A stretch of 64,000 nucleotides of DNA, taken from positions 24,646,101 to 24,710,100 of the forward strand of contig NC_092677.1 in the NCBI RefSeq assembly GCF_964355755.1. Reading direction: 5' to 3'. Origin of the DNA: Antedon mediterranea. Lineage: Eukaryota; Echinodermata; Crinoidea; Comatulida; Antedonidae. The notes beneath the pieces were generated by a model. The model saw only the letters and a program-made list of their open reading frames with translations. It searched no databases and was not told the DNA's origin. Shown here in pieces: positions 1 through 13,800 of this stretch (positions within the stretch are counted from its first letter, which is position 1; each line of letters opens with the position of its first letter). Both the position numbers and the translations under genes were made by a program.

Positions 1-650
1 CTTCTTTCAGACCTCGGTGAATATATACAGTATCTCCGATGAATATCCAGCAGTCTTGAGCTCAACAGTACTTCTTCTTCGTTGTAATATCCAAACAACG
101 CACGGTATAAAAACTGTCAGGAATCCAGATCTTCGTAACCATTTAACTTTTTGGTTACTGATTTAACAGGCCCGTAGAGTAGGCACTGTCACTTCTTCTT
201 CTTCTTCTTCTTGATACTTAAATCATGTAAACAAAAATTTTCACCGCTGCCACCATGTAGTGAATTTATCTTTTAGTTGGTTCCGAGCTTTCTCAGGCGT
301 ATATATTTCCACGCGACGTACACAGCTGTCACTGAATGATAACTCATACAAAAAGTATATTTAACTCAACTAGAACTTTTATTCCTTGTAATTCAATTAA
401 TACATCTTTCTACCACTACCAGTCAAGCCTTATTATATTCTTTATCATCTTTTCGTTTATCTACTCTGATCTTATTCTCTCTTCTCCTTAATATCTATTA
501 CATTCCACTTTTATACTGGACATGCAAATTTTAGGCTTCAGAGGAGGATAACATTTTCCCTCCAAAAATTATACGATTTTGATTGGCTAATAATATAAGG
601 CGGACCTGGTCTAAAGCATCCTTCTCTAAACACAGAGAATCACAACATCA
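1..650. other. Non-coding flank with CTT microsatellite
   Basis: I see no coding exon here. A (CTT)n microsatellite lies at about 192-212. The rest is AT-rich with no recognisable domain in any frame. Confidence 0.5.
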
Positions 651-654
651 ATAA

Positions 655-863
655 TATGACAACAGTGTATACCACGATCGGAAAACACCCCTATTTGGGG
701 CAAATCGTTGAACCTAAATTCGTTTTAATCGTCAATAACTAATTATTCTAACCTAATTTAATTAGTAAACAGGGTTACATCAGGTGGTTAAAATCAGTAC
801 CGAAAGTACGAACCAAGGCGCGATTTACCGAATTTTGCCCTTACGTAAATTTATATATAGATT
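655..863 (+). mobile_element. 3' fragment of a dispersed repeat family (copy 1)
   Basis: This stretch is near-identical to 56314-56540 (+) and, in reverse complement, to 6367-6610. All three copies stop at the same terminus, TTACGTAAATTTATATATAG followed by AT, so the family is anchored at this end. A fuller version of about 1.1 kb is at 55428-56540. No protein is encoded. The class is uncertain; a non-autonomous DNA element or Helitron-like element is possible. Confidence 0.7.
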
Positions 864-865
864 AA

Positions 866-1445
866 TAGCAGTCAATTAAACACTTAAGGTATACATTTAA
901 AAGAATTACCAAATCAGTTTAGTCAAATTTAATGTAGTTATTTAATTTTATGTATATCATTTATTGGTAATTAAAGCAATCAATTTGCATTTGACAAAAG
1001 TTTAATTGTAGATTTGAATGATACATTTTATGTAATTAACTAAAAATATATTTGGAGAAGGCCTACTGGTATATATAAATATTGAGCTAGTAAATGTGTA
1101 TTATAAATAGAGAATTTGTAAACATTTGATATAGGCCTATTGAGAACAGATTCAGTGATTGTTCAAATGTTGGTAAGAAGAATAAACACTAGTAGTAATT
1201 TGTAGTAAATAGCCTTGTCGAATTACTAATAAATGTATTAAATAAATGTTGTTTCTGTCAAAAGTATTTACGGTCTTTTGTGCGTTTTATTCCGTTCATT
1301 ATACATAAAATAGTGTAAACAATTACATAGAATGTCACAGCTGCAATGCGGCAAATACACCAACGGTTGATCAGAAACAAACAGTAAGTGTTTTAGAGAC
1401 TTAAAAACTCGGCCTATTTAAAAGATGGTCTTTAATAGACATATA
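866..1445. other. AT-rich intergenic stretch, nothing recognised
   Basis: No ORF of note and no repeat that I could match elsewhere in the window. Confidence 0.5.
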
Positions 1446-2264
1446 AACAAGGCCAACAGCCATTAAGTCGCGTGCTACAATGCATAGTGATACCGGACCG
1501 ACAGACAGACAGACCGACCGACAGACCGACCGACCGACAGACCGACCGACCGACAGACCGACCGACCGACCGACCAACCTACCAACTGACCGAAATTACT
1601 GAACATGTTTAAAAATGTTGAAATGTTTAAAAACATTTATATTTTTTTAATTTACACGTGCGTAGCCTGTCACTTTTGACGTGCTCGTATAACGTAATTT
1701 CGAGTTGAAAAGTAAGTCAAGAAAACAGAAATCGGGCAAAAAGAGTGCGTAATAACATTTAACGCGCAGTGCGCGCGCAAAAATATGCGCACTCATGGCA
1801 ATTTTGTAAACGCTTAAAATTGCCTGAAACGTACTCTTATTTCATCGAAAATAAATTTTGAAAATTTTAAACGCGCGTACGCATGCGTTACATACGCTAC
1901 GCACGTAATTGTATTGCCATATGATGATTTATGCCCTGAAATTTATGAGTACCAAATTTTATTTAATTGTGATTCATGGTTGTGAAGATATGATTACAAA
2001 CGTGATTTCGTTAAATCGTGCGTAGACCGCGTAATTTTTTATTACGCACCGTGAAAACATAACCACATCGATTCCTGGCCATAAGGAATATACTGTGAAA
2101 AATTGACTTAACTAGGTTAAACTGATATCAAGATAAGGTCAGAAAGCGATAAAACGCATAGTGATACCGGACCGACAGACAGACCGACAGACCGACCGAC
2201 AGACAGACCGACAGACATACCGACCGACCGACATAGTGAACTATAGAGTCGCGTCCACGCGACT
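1446..2264. mobile_element. Non-autonomous element with GTCGCG-type termini (copy 1)
   Basis: An ~820-bp element, almost identical to 52244-52982 in the same orientation. It starts AACAAGGCCA...AGTCGCGTG and ends with CATAGTGAACTATAGAGTCGC then CACGCGACTA, so the ends form short inverted repeats (AGTCGCGTG). Inside are two direct-repeat arrays of GACC/GACAGACC, each preceded by GCATAGTGATACCGGACCGA. No coding capacity. A ~100-bp miniature with the same two ends is at 41234-41332. Confidence 0.75.
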
Positions 2265-2339
2265 AAAAATATAGCAGACATTTATGAGGTATTTGTTTCT
2301 ACATAGTTTTCAACGTTATAGTAGCAAAGTAGTATAAAG

Positions 2340-3440
2340 ACTACAGTAAATGAATGTATAAAAACGAATTTATAGAAACCACCATTTTATTTTGGAAGCC
2401 TTTATAGGTAAAGTCTATACAGTTAGTAACTTTTACAATGTCTAACTGCTTTAGGGTTTGGATATAATAATATAGAGAATTATCTTACGCCCCGACAGTT
2501 CCATTGTACTATTATCAATAGAAAGACCTATTTTCAAAAAACTTTTTATTAAATTGCAATCAAGCAGAAAGTAATATACAGTACTAATACTAGTGTACTG
2601 AGGCCTGCCATGGAATAGTGTGTACCGTCTACTGTACAGGAAAATTATAGAATAATTACAGGCTTGTTCCATAAGTACACACGAAAATCGAGTGATATAA
2701 TAACTCCTGGATGTCACGTCCAGTGTTGCTGTAAAAATACGGCACAGGCAGGACTGATTGATTTAAATTTTCTATTAAAAAGCACAGGTAAGTTTTAAAA
2801 ATTGAATAATATTTTTATACAAGGTTAGTATAAGACAATGCTTAAAATATTGTTAACTGAGGTTAAGTTAAACCACTGTAGACCACTAAATATGTATATC
2901 ACAGTAAGCAATCGTATAGGCATGTTTTAAGGTCTGCCATTATTAAACAGTTGCCAGCGTTTTTTTGCTTGCAATGAATCAATTTTCTATGATTATAAAA
3001 ATAACGTGGATTGTATAACGACAGTATATAGACCACTCCTAACACGAAATGCATTGTGGGCGTTATAGTGGTGTGCATTGTGGATCATGATTATACAGTA
3101 CCATTGGAATCGCGTTAAGTTTGCGAAATGCATTGTGGGCGGTATGAGATGTGTATTATGGAACAGTGGGCCAAACTCAGAATCATTATTCTATGAATAT
3201 ATCATTGTATAAAACAGACTATTCACGTCAAGTTTGGGTGTAATGGGATTGCGGAACGGTGATGGGTAGATGCAACTAAATTTTAGTTTGGAGTTCGTTA
3301 TTAGCGAAAATGCAATTCGTGCAATCCCATTATCAAGATTATGGAGCACAGTGTTTTGAGGTTGACCTTGTAACAAAAATACACTTTGGAATTTCTAAAC
3401 TATTCTACATTCTTAAAAATAGATCTACACAATTTGATAA
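2340..3440 (+). promoter_or_regulatory. Duplicated upstream block with probable 5'-UTR exon of gene A
   Basis: The block matches 36860-38030 in order and orientation, with patches of high identity. The best conserved patch ends in a consensus splice donor: a putative non-coding exon ends at 2787 (GCACAG, intron starting GTAAGTTTT), with its counterpart ending at 37408. It therefore probably holds the promoter and first untranslated exon of NLR gene A, spliced to the acceptor at 4298. The motif GAAATGCATTGTGGG occurs at about 3047 and 3126 and again near 37617. No transcript evidence is available. Confidence 0.5.
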
Positions 3441-3831
3441 TAATGCATAACAATGATAAACGCAATCAATATGGCTGTGATTTACAAATAGTGGCTATTA
3501 AGCGGAATGACACACCTCCAAAACATGCGAAATTATTACAGTTGGTATCATCTTACAGATAGGTCGTTCTAATACAACATGTCTTTCAATGTCATTTCAA
3601 TCTATTATCTATATTTGATAAATATTAAAAACTAATACTATTTTACAGAAAACCATAAAAACTTCTATTAGAAACAAATCAGGAAAATCATACCATATAA
3701 CTTTGTGTGGCACGGTTAAATCACGAAGGAATAAATTGCTCCATGGTTGAACATAGATGGTCATTTATACTGTCATTTGTAAGGTTAACGGGACTAGTCG
3801 CAATATGGGTTTCCTAAAGGCCAACTCAGAC

Positions 3832-3954
3832 AGCGTCGTACGACAAGGCCCGACGAGTCGTCTTGTCGGGAAAAAATTTAACATTTAAAAGTTCTCGCGA
3901 CGACCTAAGAATTACGCCCGACGCTATCGCAAGACAACTCGTATCGTCGGGATT
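3832..3954. mobile_element. Small MITE-like palindromic insertion
   Basis: A ~123-bp segment rich in CCCGACGA/TCGTCGGG-type inverted motifs is flanked by the 10-bp direct repeat CAACTCAGAC (3822-3831 and 3955-3964), which could be a target-site duplication. It lies immediately upstream of the point where homology to the gene B upstream block begins. Confidence 0.45.
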
Positions 3955-3965
3955 CAACTCAGACG

Positions 3966-4298
3966 TTTCGTATTTGTTATAATGATCATTGATGAAACGT
4001 ATTTTCTGTCTAGAGGGCACACTAAATAGAAAATGAAAGTTCTTACAATGTCAACTTGAATGTTTTAAACGAAATATAAAGTTCCTGTATACCACTGTAT
4101 TGGTCTGCTCGCCTAATTGTAACATTTAAAGTCATATCATAAAAGGGAGGTGCGCGAGTGAGTCACAATCTTGAGAGTGTACCGTACTGAATAAATATGT
4201 TTCAGCTGAAAAGGCATCATACATGGCACTCTCAGACATTAAGTATAAAGATAATAAAACGTAACTATGAAGCTAATTACTAACACTTTCTTTTACAG
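3966..4298 (+). repeat. Block upstream of the DED exon, shared with gene B
   Basis: This ~330-bp block is highly similar to 28351-28774, with an extra ~80 bp insert in the B copy. It ends in the same pyrimidine tract and acceptor (TTCTTTTACAG) in front of the DED exon. If the 5'-UTR exon at ~2.7 kb is real, this is the 3' part of intron 1; otherwise it may be promoter. A GTGAGT donor-like site is conserved near 4158. Confidence 0.6.
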
Positions 4299-4305
4299 TA
4301 ACATA

Positions 4306-4825
4306 ATGGAGGATAGATTTACAGACTTTCTTCAAGAATTCAGTGATGCCTATCCCGGGGAAGATGTACAGGAGTTAAGATTACTTCTACATCATCACCT
4401 ACCGATTGGTATATTGGCACGTGACAACTTAGGAATGAATTTATTTACTGAACTCAAGCATAAAGGTCTTATCGCATACCATGATGTTAACATTATGTCA
4501 GAAATGGCAGACGTGACAGAAAACGCTGACGCAAAAGCCAGTGTAATGAGATACAAACAAGAAGTTGATGGTTTCGGTCCGTATCGGGAAAGTTTGAAGG
4601 AAAGGCGTAAACAGCTTTATAAAGCTATGTGTAGTATAACAGAAACTGCGAGAGGTGATTTTCAAAAATTGATTGCGTTCTACGACCTAAGTTCATACAG
4701 ATTTACAAATAAATGGGATTTAGTATTTGATCTGGAGAAAGAACTCAAATTAAATACACTGGATGAGGATAGTTTTACGAAATTTGCCAATCAGTTGAAT
4801 CCAAGTGCAAAAAGGATATTACTGG
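4306..4825 (+). CDS. Gene A exon 1: death-effector-like domain
   Basis: The exon begins after the acceptor at 4297-4298, seven bases before ATG 4306. An in-frame ATG at 4267 lies upstream of this acceptor and its frame is closed in the paralogue, so 4306 is the likely start. Residues 1-80 have the death-fold pattern of a DED (FTDFLQEF..., LFTELKHKGLI, then DVNIMSEMA). Residues 90-173 are helical and may hold a second death-fold module; I cannot assign it. The donor is GTACGT at 4826, leaving one base (phase 1). Paralogue B (28782-29310) is collinear throughout. Confidence 0.85.
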
Positions 4826-7800
4826 GTACGTTTTAAATAATTATCAACATTATTCCCACGGTTAACGTTGCACAAGTCTATTTTCCATTTACAAGTCCCT
4901 TTCCAATTATTTTTTAGTGGTCTTTAGTTGCTTTTGTCTCTAATTAGAATCCCTCTAACTAAAAACCGGCACTAGAATTGGTCTCTAAATTACCTATTCG
5001 AGGGAAATTAAATGTCAGAATGATTATCTTCGTCCCTGAAGAAGGCTAAAGGTAAATATAATCGAGTTGGTTTGTCTGCCCTTCTGTCCAGTTGTGTGTA
5101 TTTGTCTATTCAATGGATGATACCCACCCTAAAAATGGATTAAGTTTATTTTTAAAGTAGTCTTTAATATTGGAGCGAACATTTGAAGGAAACTGTTAAT
5201 TAGTTTAAAACCGTGGTCTTTTGTCTCTAATTAGATAGAGTCTTTAATTGAAGAGAGCAGCTAATGATAAAAATAAGAGATCATCCCATCCAGGCAGTGT
5301 TAAAGCTGTCTTTAATTGGAAGAAGTCATGTACTTTTACATGTTTGGTATTCCCCGTCGACATGTTTTTCATATTTTGGATAAATTGATAATAGAAAAAC
5401 ATCGGCGTTCATTTCGCTCTGAGCACATTTTGACAGAAACTATAGGATGTCGGGAGTTCTAAATTTTTACCCCATAACGAGAATACCTGAGAATACTTTT
5501 TCTAGGATGGGACTCGAACCCACGACCTTCAGGTCACTAGCCTGGCGTTCATACCGCTCAGACAACCGAGCTTGTGCTGATGCATAGGGTAAGATTCGAG
5601 CCCAAGTAAGTAGTGGGTACTAACACCAACAGGGCTATATTAACGAACTGTGGAGTAGCTTTGCGTCAGGGGGAGTTGAGTAATTGGTCAGACATTTTGC
5701 CCTACTCTGACGTAATTTAATTTAATACATTTGCGAATTTACATGACGTAGTTTGGTCGTCAGCGGTCGTCGTTAATCGAAAGCTCCCTAATACATTCAT
5801 TCATTCAGGCTTATCGCCTGACTTTATTTACTTTAGGCCTCTGGCCCCTAGTAATTAACAAAATAATAATTACATTGAAAAATAAAGCAATTTATGGTCA
5901 CAAGATAAATGAATTAATTAATTTCGTTCTCTAAGCAAAACATATATCTTAACTTATAAGCATGATACTGTATTTGTTTACTTTGCTATAAATACAGGTG
6001 GACAAGTTGATATAGATAAAAACGAAAATATTGGATTACCAAGAACAGTAATACAGGTAAGTAACCAGTTTATACAAATTTAAAGGCGGCATGAGGAATG
6101 GAGCTCCAGTTTACATATCGAATACTTTTAAAGAATAATACCGGAATATAAAAAGGGCCAAAGTCCATCATTTGACCAAATTGAGTTAAACATAGAAAAA
6201 AACTTAGGCATAGGGCTACCTTGTGTATGAATTATGGACCGAAGTCCACTCATTAAGTACTATTAACACGTGGTAGAAAACCGGTATGTATAAAAGAAAG
6301 GCCCAGCTCCAGGGACTTGGACCTTTCTTACACACAATATAGATAGCATCCTCTGTTGACGAATATGTATCTATATATAAATTTACGTAAGGGCAAAATT
6401 CGGTAAATCGCGCCTTACTTCTAGAATGTTTACTCGATGGTATATAAAGTTAGTTCGTACTTTCGGTACTGATTTTAACCACCTGATGTAACCCTGTTTA
6501 CTAATTAAATTGAGTTAGACAATCAGTTTTTGACAATTAAAACGAATTTAGGTTTAACGATTTGCCCCAAATAGGGGTGTTTTCCGATCGCGGTATAAAC
6601 TGTCTAATGGATGTCTATCTTGAAAAATACCGCACACAATAATACGAGGATGCTTCGCATTTTTCTATCTCCTCCTACGATAATTGTTTTTAATAGATGA
6701 AAACCGGTTGAACAGCTCGAGTACAGCATCATAATGTTGAAGACAGGCCGATTTTCTTTTAAAAAAATACTACTTTTGATAGATTTAATATACGTTTATA
6801 CAAATGTATTGATTTCTGATGAATGGAACATTCCAATATAACTATTTGGTTTAAAACAAGTACCAGCTGTAGGTAAATTTATTGGCCCTTGGGGAATTAA
6901 CCTGGAACCTATTGGACAGTACTGTAAATACGTATTAACCATTTTTGGACACATATTACTGTGAGTGTGAGTAGGCCCTACTGTTAGATATATAAACGCA
7001 AAATATACAAATAAACTTTTATTACTGACAGTTGCTTCTCAACGTTTGTATTAATTAATAATTACAAAAAATGTAAACGTCGTAGTAGTGTATCGTTACA
7101 TGTATTATGCTATTTCAATCGACTAATGACAGTGACAGTTTTAACGAAGTATTAAATCGCCAATGTGTTACTGTTTCAAGTAGTATATTATTTATAGGCC
7201 TATAAAACATGAACACAATATTTCGTTACTGAGTAGATAAAGAATATATTTAAAAATTGTTCTTCTTTGTACCCATCCTCTTCTCCATCCCTCAATCCTA
7301 ATGTTACATACAAAACACAAATTGGATTTGTTTAAATGCAAAAAATTGGACTCATTTTGTGACAAGTTTCTCTTTCGGAAGTAATTCCCATGGTGCTAAT
7401 TTTAGTTGACTACATAAATCATTGTGTCTATTTATTCGTTTCTGTAAACGACAATAATTATAGTCCTGCGGTACATTTTTGACGCTGAAATCACTGTGTA
7501 TTCTAAAACCATCTAGTGTTATAAATTATGCTTAATTCTGACTTCGGGACAAATCTCTCCGCCTTGGATACATACATCATCTATCTCAAATGTACCGCGA
7601 AACGTAGATTTGATAACATTAGCTCTCACTATTACGATATTGTTATCTTAGGAAGATGTTATAAATGGTTTTAAAACAAAATTTGTGCTTTCATTGGTAG
7701 ATTTTTTTGGAAGTAATTTCAGGGTTCACGGTGAGTTCACGGGTTCACCTTGCCACTTTCAACTAAGTTGGCCGTTGTTGGTGATAGCCATTTTAGATTT

Positions 7801-10800
7801 TGTTTATTTTCGGACCGCGCGTGTGAAAGGGTCAGTAGATCAAAATTTTACTGCAACTTAATAAAGATAAAATTAAATATATTCATAAATCATCCAAGTA
7901 TATTATGGGGAATAGTATATCAAATTACATCGGGAGAACTGATGATAAGAACTTTTGTTTTAAATCGAGTGAAACCCCGATAGCCGAGTTGTTGATGAGT
8001 AAGCTCAGGAATAACTTCTGCCCATGTTGCAAAACGTCTAAAACGTCTTCTTTCTTGGGCCGAAACGGCCCACTGTGTCGCGGAAGTTAGTTTCAAAATA
8101 TGTTTAAACTAAATAATGTATTGATCCAATTAAGATTAAACGCCCAATACCTCCCCAATAAAACATCACTTAGAATAATAAACGTCCATCGACATTTATA
8201 CACACAATATTGTATTATAATTTATAACACTATTATATTGTAGTAGAATTCATCGAACTGTTATCTACAATTTATCAAGCATTTGTTATTCTTTTTTACC
8301 ACTTTTCATATCTATTAGAGGATTTTATTTTATTATAAATGTTACCATATTACTAAAATGCCTTTACATTTTGAAATTTTATTAGAGACTAAACAAAACA
8401 AAAAAGAAATTACGAACGATTTAAAAAAAATCTGGAAAACACATGAAACATTTCAATGGTCCGAAACAAAGGTGAATAAAGCCAAGGACAAATGGAATGA
8501 TGAACACATTTTCAAATTTCTTGATGATATTAATGAAAATGTTGAAAAAAGGGATATTGATGAAGCCCTAATTAACTTTATAGAACTTTAAAATATGTTT
8601 ACATAAATACAAAAAAACTAACACAAGTACACAAAAAATGCACAAAATTGCCCAAGAATACATGGTTTGATCATCAATGCATAAAAAAGAAAATTATTAT
8701 TCGTAGCATTCTTAATAAATATAGAAAATACAAAACTAACTAACCTATTAAAGGAGTATCTGTTAAAGAAAAGGAGTTATAAAAAATTAATAAAATAAAA
8801 AAAAATAAACATAACAATTCATCACAACAAAAATTAATCAGGTTAATAAAGGAACATAACAGTACAAAATTTTGGAAAAACCTTAAAACCAAACGACAAC
8901 AACACGTGACCAACATTACACTTAAAAAATGACATGATTACTTCAAAACAATGTTCCAAAATCAAACAAATAATATACAAGAAATCAATATAGAAGACGA
9001 TAACGATAACAATTGCGAACATAACGATTGTTACAATGAAGAAATCAGCCGGAAAGAGGTAATTTATGCAATTAAAGCACAGAAAAGGGGTAAAGCTCCA
9101 GGTATTGATGGATTCCCGATTGAATTTTTTACTTGTATGCCAAATGCTGCTATTAGCGCAATTACGAAAATTTTTAATAGTATTTTTACCTCTGGAAATT
9201 TTCCCCAACAATGGGCAACAAGCATTATTATTCCTATATTTAAAAAGGGAAAAAGAGATCAACCAGCAAATTATAGAGGCGTATCCTTAATATCCACTTT
9301 AGGCAAGGTGTTTTTATACATTATAAGCAATAGATTAAGCAAATGGACAGAAGAAAATGAAACATTACATCAAGAGCAGGGAGGGTTTAGAAAAGATTGT
9401 CGTACTATTGATAACATATTTATTTTAGACACAATTGTTAACAAATATCTCTCAAAAAAACGAGGAACTGTGTACATGGCGTTTATAGATTTAAAACGCG
9501 CTTTCGATTCTGTTAGACACGATTTCCTTATAATTAAACTAAGAAAATCTGGTATAAAAGGTAAAATAATCAAAGTTATAAAAACAATGTATAGTAAATT
9601 AAAAGGGCATGTAAAGGTTGGCAACAAAATTGGAGAATCCTTTAAATGTGAAGTAGGAATACAACAAGGGTCACCTTTATCTTCATTATTATTAAATATT
9701 TTTATTAATGATATAACTGAGTTATTACATACTGCTGAAAATCGAAACAAAATAAAATTGATAACATAAATATTAATCACCTACTGTATGCAGATGATCT
9801 AGTTTTAATCAGTGATACAGTGTACTCATTACAAGATCTTTAAAATAAATTAGCATATTATTGTAATAGGTGGGGATTGGTAGTTAACATTGACAAAAGT
9901 AAAATAATAGGTAGGTGTAGTATTTTAAAAAAATGGAAAACTTAAGAACTACGAAAAGTGGAATTATCTTGGTAAAGAAATTGAAATAGTAAAATCTCTT
10001 AAATATCTTGGAGTCACTTTCGATGGTTCAGGAAATTGTGAAAAGGCCAGAGAACAAAATAATACACAGGCTAATAAAGCACTTTTCTCACTCAAAAATA
10101 TAGTATATCAGAAATATGGACATCTACCAGTGAATATTTGGAACTACTTATTTAATGTTAAAATAAACCAATTATACTGTATGGTAGTGAAATATGGGGA
10201 AAACTAAACAACAACAAAATTGATGATATTCAAAATAATTTCTGTAGATATGTTTTAGGGGTCGGGAAATCAGCCACAAATGTTTCAATTAGAGGAGAAT
10301 GTGGACGATTCTCTTTATCAATCGAAAGTGTACTCAATGTTATCCGTTATTGGGTAAGACTAGTAAATATGAACGAGGACAAATATGCGAAGAAATGTTA
10401 TAAATCTCAACTTCATAAAGCGCAAAATAATAGTAATTGTTGGGTAAGCGATATAAAACATATGTTATGCTCTATTGGTCATGGAAACATATGGTTTTCA
10501 CAAAATAATGTCCTTGATAAATTTTATATAATTAATAAAACAAAAGAAAGGCTAACCGATATGGAACGCCAATCCTTTCTTGAAAGCATAAATATTTCTT
10601 CAAAATTAAGATATTATAAAATGTTCAAAAACAATTTCGGAGTAGATGGATACTTACTACAGACCCTTGATACTAGATATAAGCGAGCTTTAAGTCAACT
10701 AAGACTGGGCACACTTCAACTAGAGGTAGAAAAGGGAAGATGGAAAAGAATAGAGCGCAGCAATAGGTTATGTAAAATATGTAATATAAATGAAGTTTTG

Positions 10801-13800
10801 TTACAGTTTGCCCTCGTTACAAGGAAATTTATATCTTCTTTATTTTTTGAAAATCCAAATACTTTTAAATTCTGCCGATTAATGTCATCACATGATCCAA
10901 TAATTATTGATAATATATCTAAATATATGTATCATGCTTATAAGTTAAGATATATGTTTTGCTTAGAGAACGAAATTAATTAATTCATTTATCTTGTGAC
11001 CATAAATTGCTTTATTTTTCAATGTAATTATTATTTTGTTAATTACTATGGGCCAGAGGCCTAAAGTAAATAAAGTCAGGCGATAAGCCTGAATGAATGA
11101 ATCAATGAAAACTAAAAATAGCAGACAACCGTGACAATGTTAGACTTAATATTAATGTCAAATTATGTAAATTCAGCTTTCTGATAATTGTCTGTATTTG
11201 GTTATAGAAATTTGTTGCTGCAACTGTCATCGCTGTCATCGCTCTAATCGTAGCTTGGTTTGTCTTGGGTAAGTTAGGTGTATTTATCTTTTGTATGGTT
11301 AGTTTGAGGGTTGGTTGGTCGATGATACTAGTAAAACACATGTGATGCGATGCTATATATTCCGCAATATTTGTATGACACTCTGGAGAAATCTAGATAC
11401 AGTCCCAAGAATCAGGTGCAAAATCCCTGTTTCATGTTTAGGTTAGTCATATGGCACATGATACAGACATCGCATGTGATACATATGTGACATTAAAGTA
11501 CTGAAATTTGGTTGGGAGAAAAGTATAGGGGAAACGGTGAAACAAAACCTCCAGCAAAGCTACTGTCTGGAAGTAAATGGGTTTTTGATTAAATTTGATT
11601 GATTTATTTTTTTATAAGAAGCATCGTTTTTTTTGGCGTATTATACAGTATAAGTATTTATTTATTTAGTATTTTATTTATCATTTTAAACATATTGTCT
11701 GGAAGTCAACAGGTTTTTGGTTAAATTTAACTGTTTACTTTGTCTTTTTTATAAGCAAAATAATTAATTTGTATTATTAATTATTTCTGTTTTGCTTATA
11801 TAATTATCAATATAAGTATTTTATTTATGTTATTAATATTTTGAATGTTAATTGAATTATAGCTCGACCAAATGCGCCTACAGTCACACTGTTGGAACAA
11901 AACCTCACTTCCATCACACTACGAATAGAAGACCCTGAATACACCGGTGGTCTTGATCTAATTGCCTACAAAATCAGCTTTAGATATAAAAATGATGGTC
12001 AGTATGTTGGTGAATCTGAAACGTTTGATTACAGTAAGTCTACATAAAAGTAAAATAAATAAAAAACTAATTCATTGACATTGATACAGAACATGTGCTT
12101 TATTTATCTTTTTTATATTATTCCACCAGAGGATAGAAATGAAAAAGATTTTCAAATTTACACAATCAAAGAACTGTCACCAGCGAAACTATACAAAATC
12201 AGAGTGGCTGGCAAGAATAAATATATGTTAGGAGACCAAAGCGAAGAATTAGACGCTAGAACACTAACAGAAGGTAAGTATCGTTATTTGATGAAACATA
12301 CATAACTTAAGATTTCAGTACAACAATCCATTAGACTTAAGTACCATCAAAATGTCAACATACTGTGTTGCAAAAGTTAAACAACCTGGGATGGTAATGT
12401 GAAAAAGGAAAAAGACTTTTTGAATACCAAAACGTTATCTGTTAATTGTGAATATTACATAGTTTTAAATAAATGTGTATTGCCACCTGGCTGAAATGTG
12501 ACGGAGTCTGTACTCTTTAAAAAAAACACACCTATTTTTAATCAATTATAGCTTCTCTGGATGGCTGGTTACCCCAAGTTTTTAAAATGTATTATGGAAG
12601 CTGATGAGTTGTAGATATCAATTCATGTAAAATGTGTACCTACCGGATGGTCTGATGTCACCATATGGCCACTTGAATTTAAAAAATAACTTCTTTTTTC
12701 GCTTTAGTACTAGTTAATCCCATTTAATAGAGCGCATTGCACTTATAATGCTTATCCGATTGTTCTTTCTCAATCAATTCTCTTTCACATTCGTTGTGAA
12801 AAAAAAAAATTGAATTTGTATTACGTCATCATATTAAAAAATTAGAATAACGTGACTTACTTAATTTCGTCTATACAGTATATTATAAGGCAAGTGCTGC
12901 CTGGGTGGACAGGAATAAAAGTATGTAAATGGTGACGATACCTGACACGTTTCTCGGACAGGCGACGTAATTTGGTAAAGTTATCCAAAGTACCCTCCAT
13001 AATTACAGCAAAATCAGATCAAAACAGTCCCTAAAGGAAGATGTTCCAACAATTTCACATATCTTTTTGTTGGAATATACAAGCCTGTAGATATCCTCAT
13101 CTAGTTGGTCAGCCTCATTCTTTGCCCTGTCAAATCCTCTCTTGACCATTTGTCTCAATATTTTATGGCAACACGATTCCATCTTCTTTATTTCATTCTC
13201 ATTTGGAAACCATGATTGTGTACCATAATAAGAGCCTGGATCTTACGCAGGCCTCTAAAACTTTCTTTCTTGTCTTCATATAGACATCATGATCTTTTAA
13301 AACTTCTTTTAATTCATGGAACTTTCCTACAGCACTTGATGTTCTATGGTCAGTGAAGCAGCCATCCTCTCTATTTGTGATTGTATGCCCTAAATAAACA
13401 AAGTCTCTTACATTTTCAATATCCACTCCATTTATGTTTACTAAGGAACTTTTCTCTGCTAGATGTTGTTCACCAAACACCTGAGTCTTCGTTTTCTTCA
13501 GGGAAACATTCAACCCGTATCTTCTGCAAGTATCACAAATAATGGTCAAGATTTGCTGTGATTCTTTAACATTTTTTTAGAATAAAACAAGATCATCTGC
13601 ATATAAGATCCACTTGATTATTTCCACTCCATTCTGCTTAGCTTCTTTTCTCTGTTTTTACATTAATTTGGAATATTATAACGAAATCCAATACCCCATC
13701 CATCAGGAAATTCCTTATCGATTTCGAATGCAGAAATTTTGAGGACAAAATCAAAATACAAATTAAAAAGGCAAGGGGATTCCTGACCACCTTGTCTGCA

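Noticed and set aside
4267-4305. Upstream in-frame ATG giving 13 extra residues before the DED
   Set aside because: It lies in front of the splice acceptor; the same stretch in gene B contains an in-frame stop.
7750-8090. Two overlapping small ORFs between LINE and repeat
   Set aside because: No domain, no splice support, overlapping frames; likely chance.
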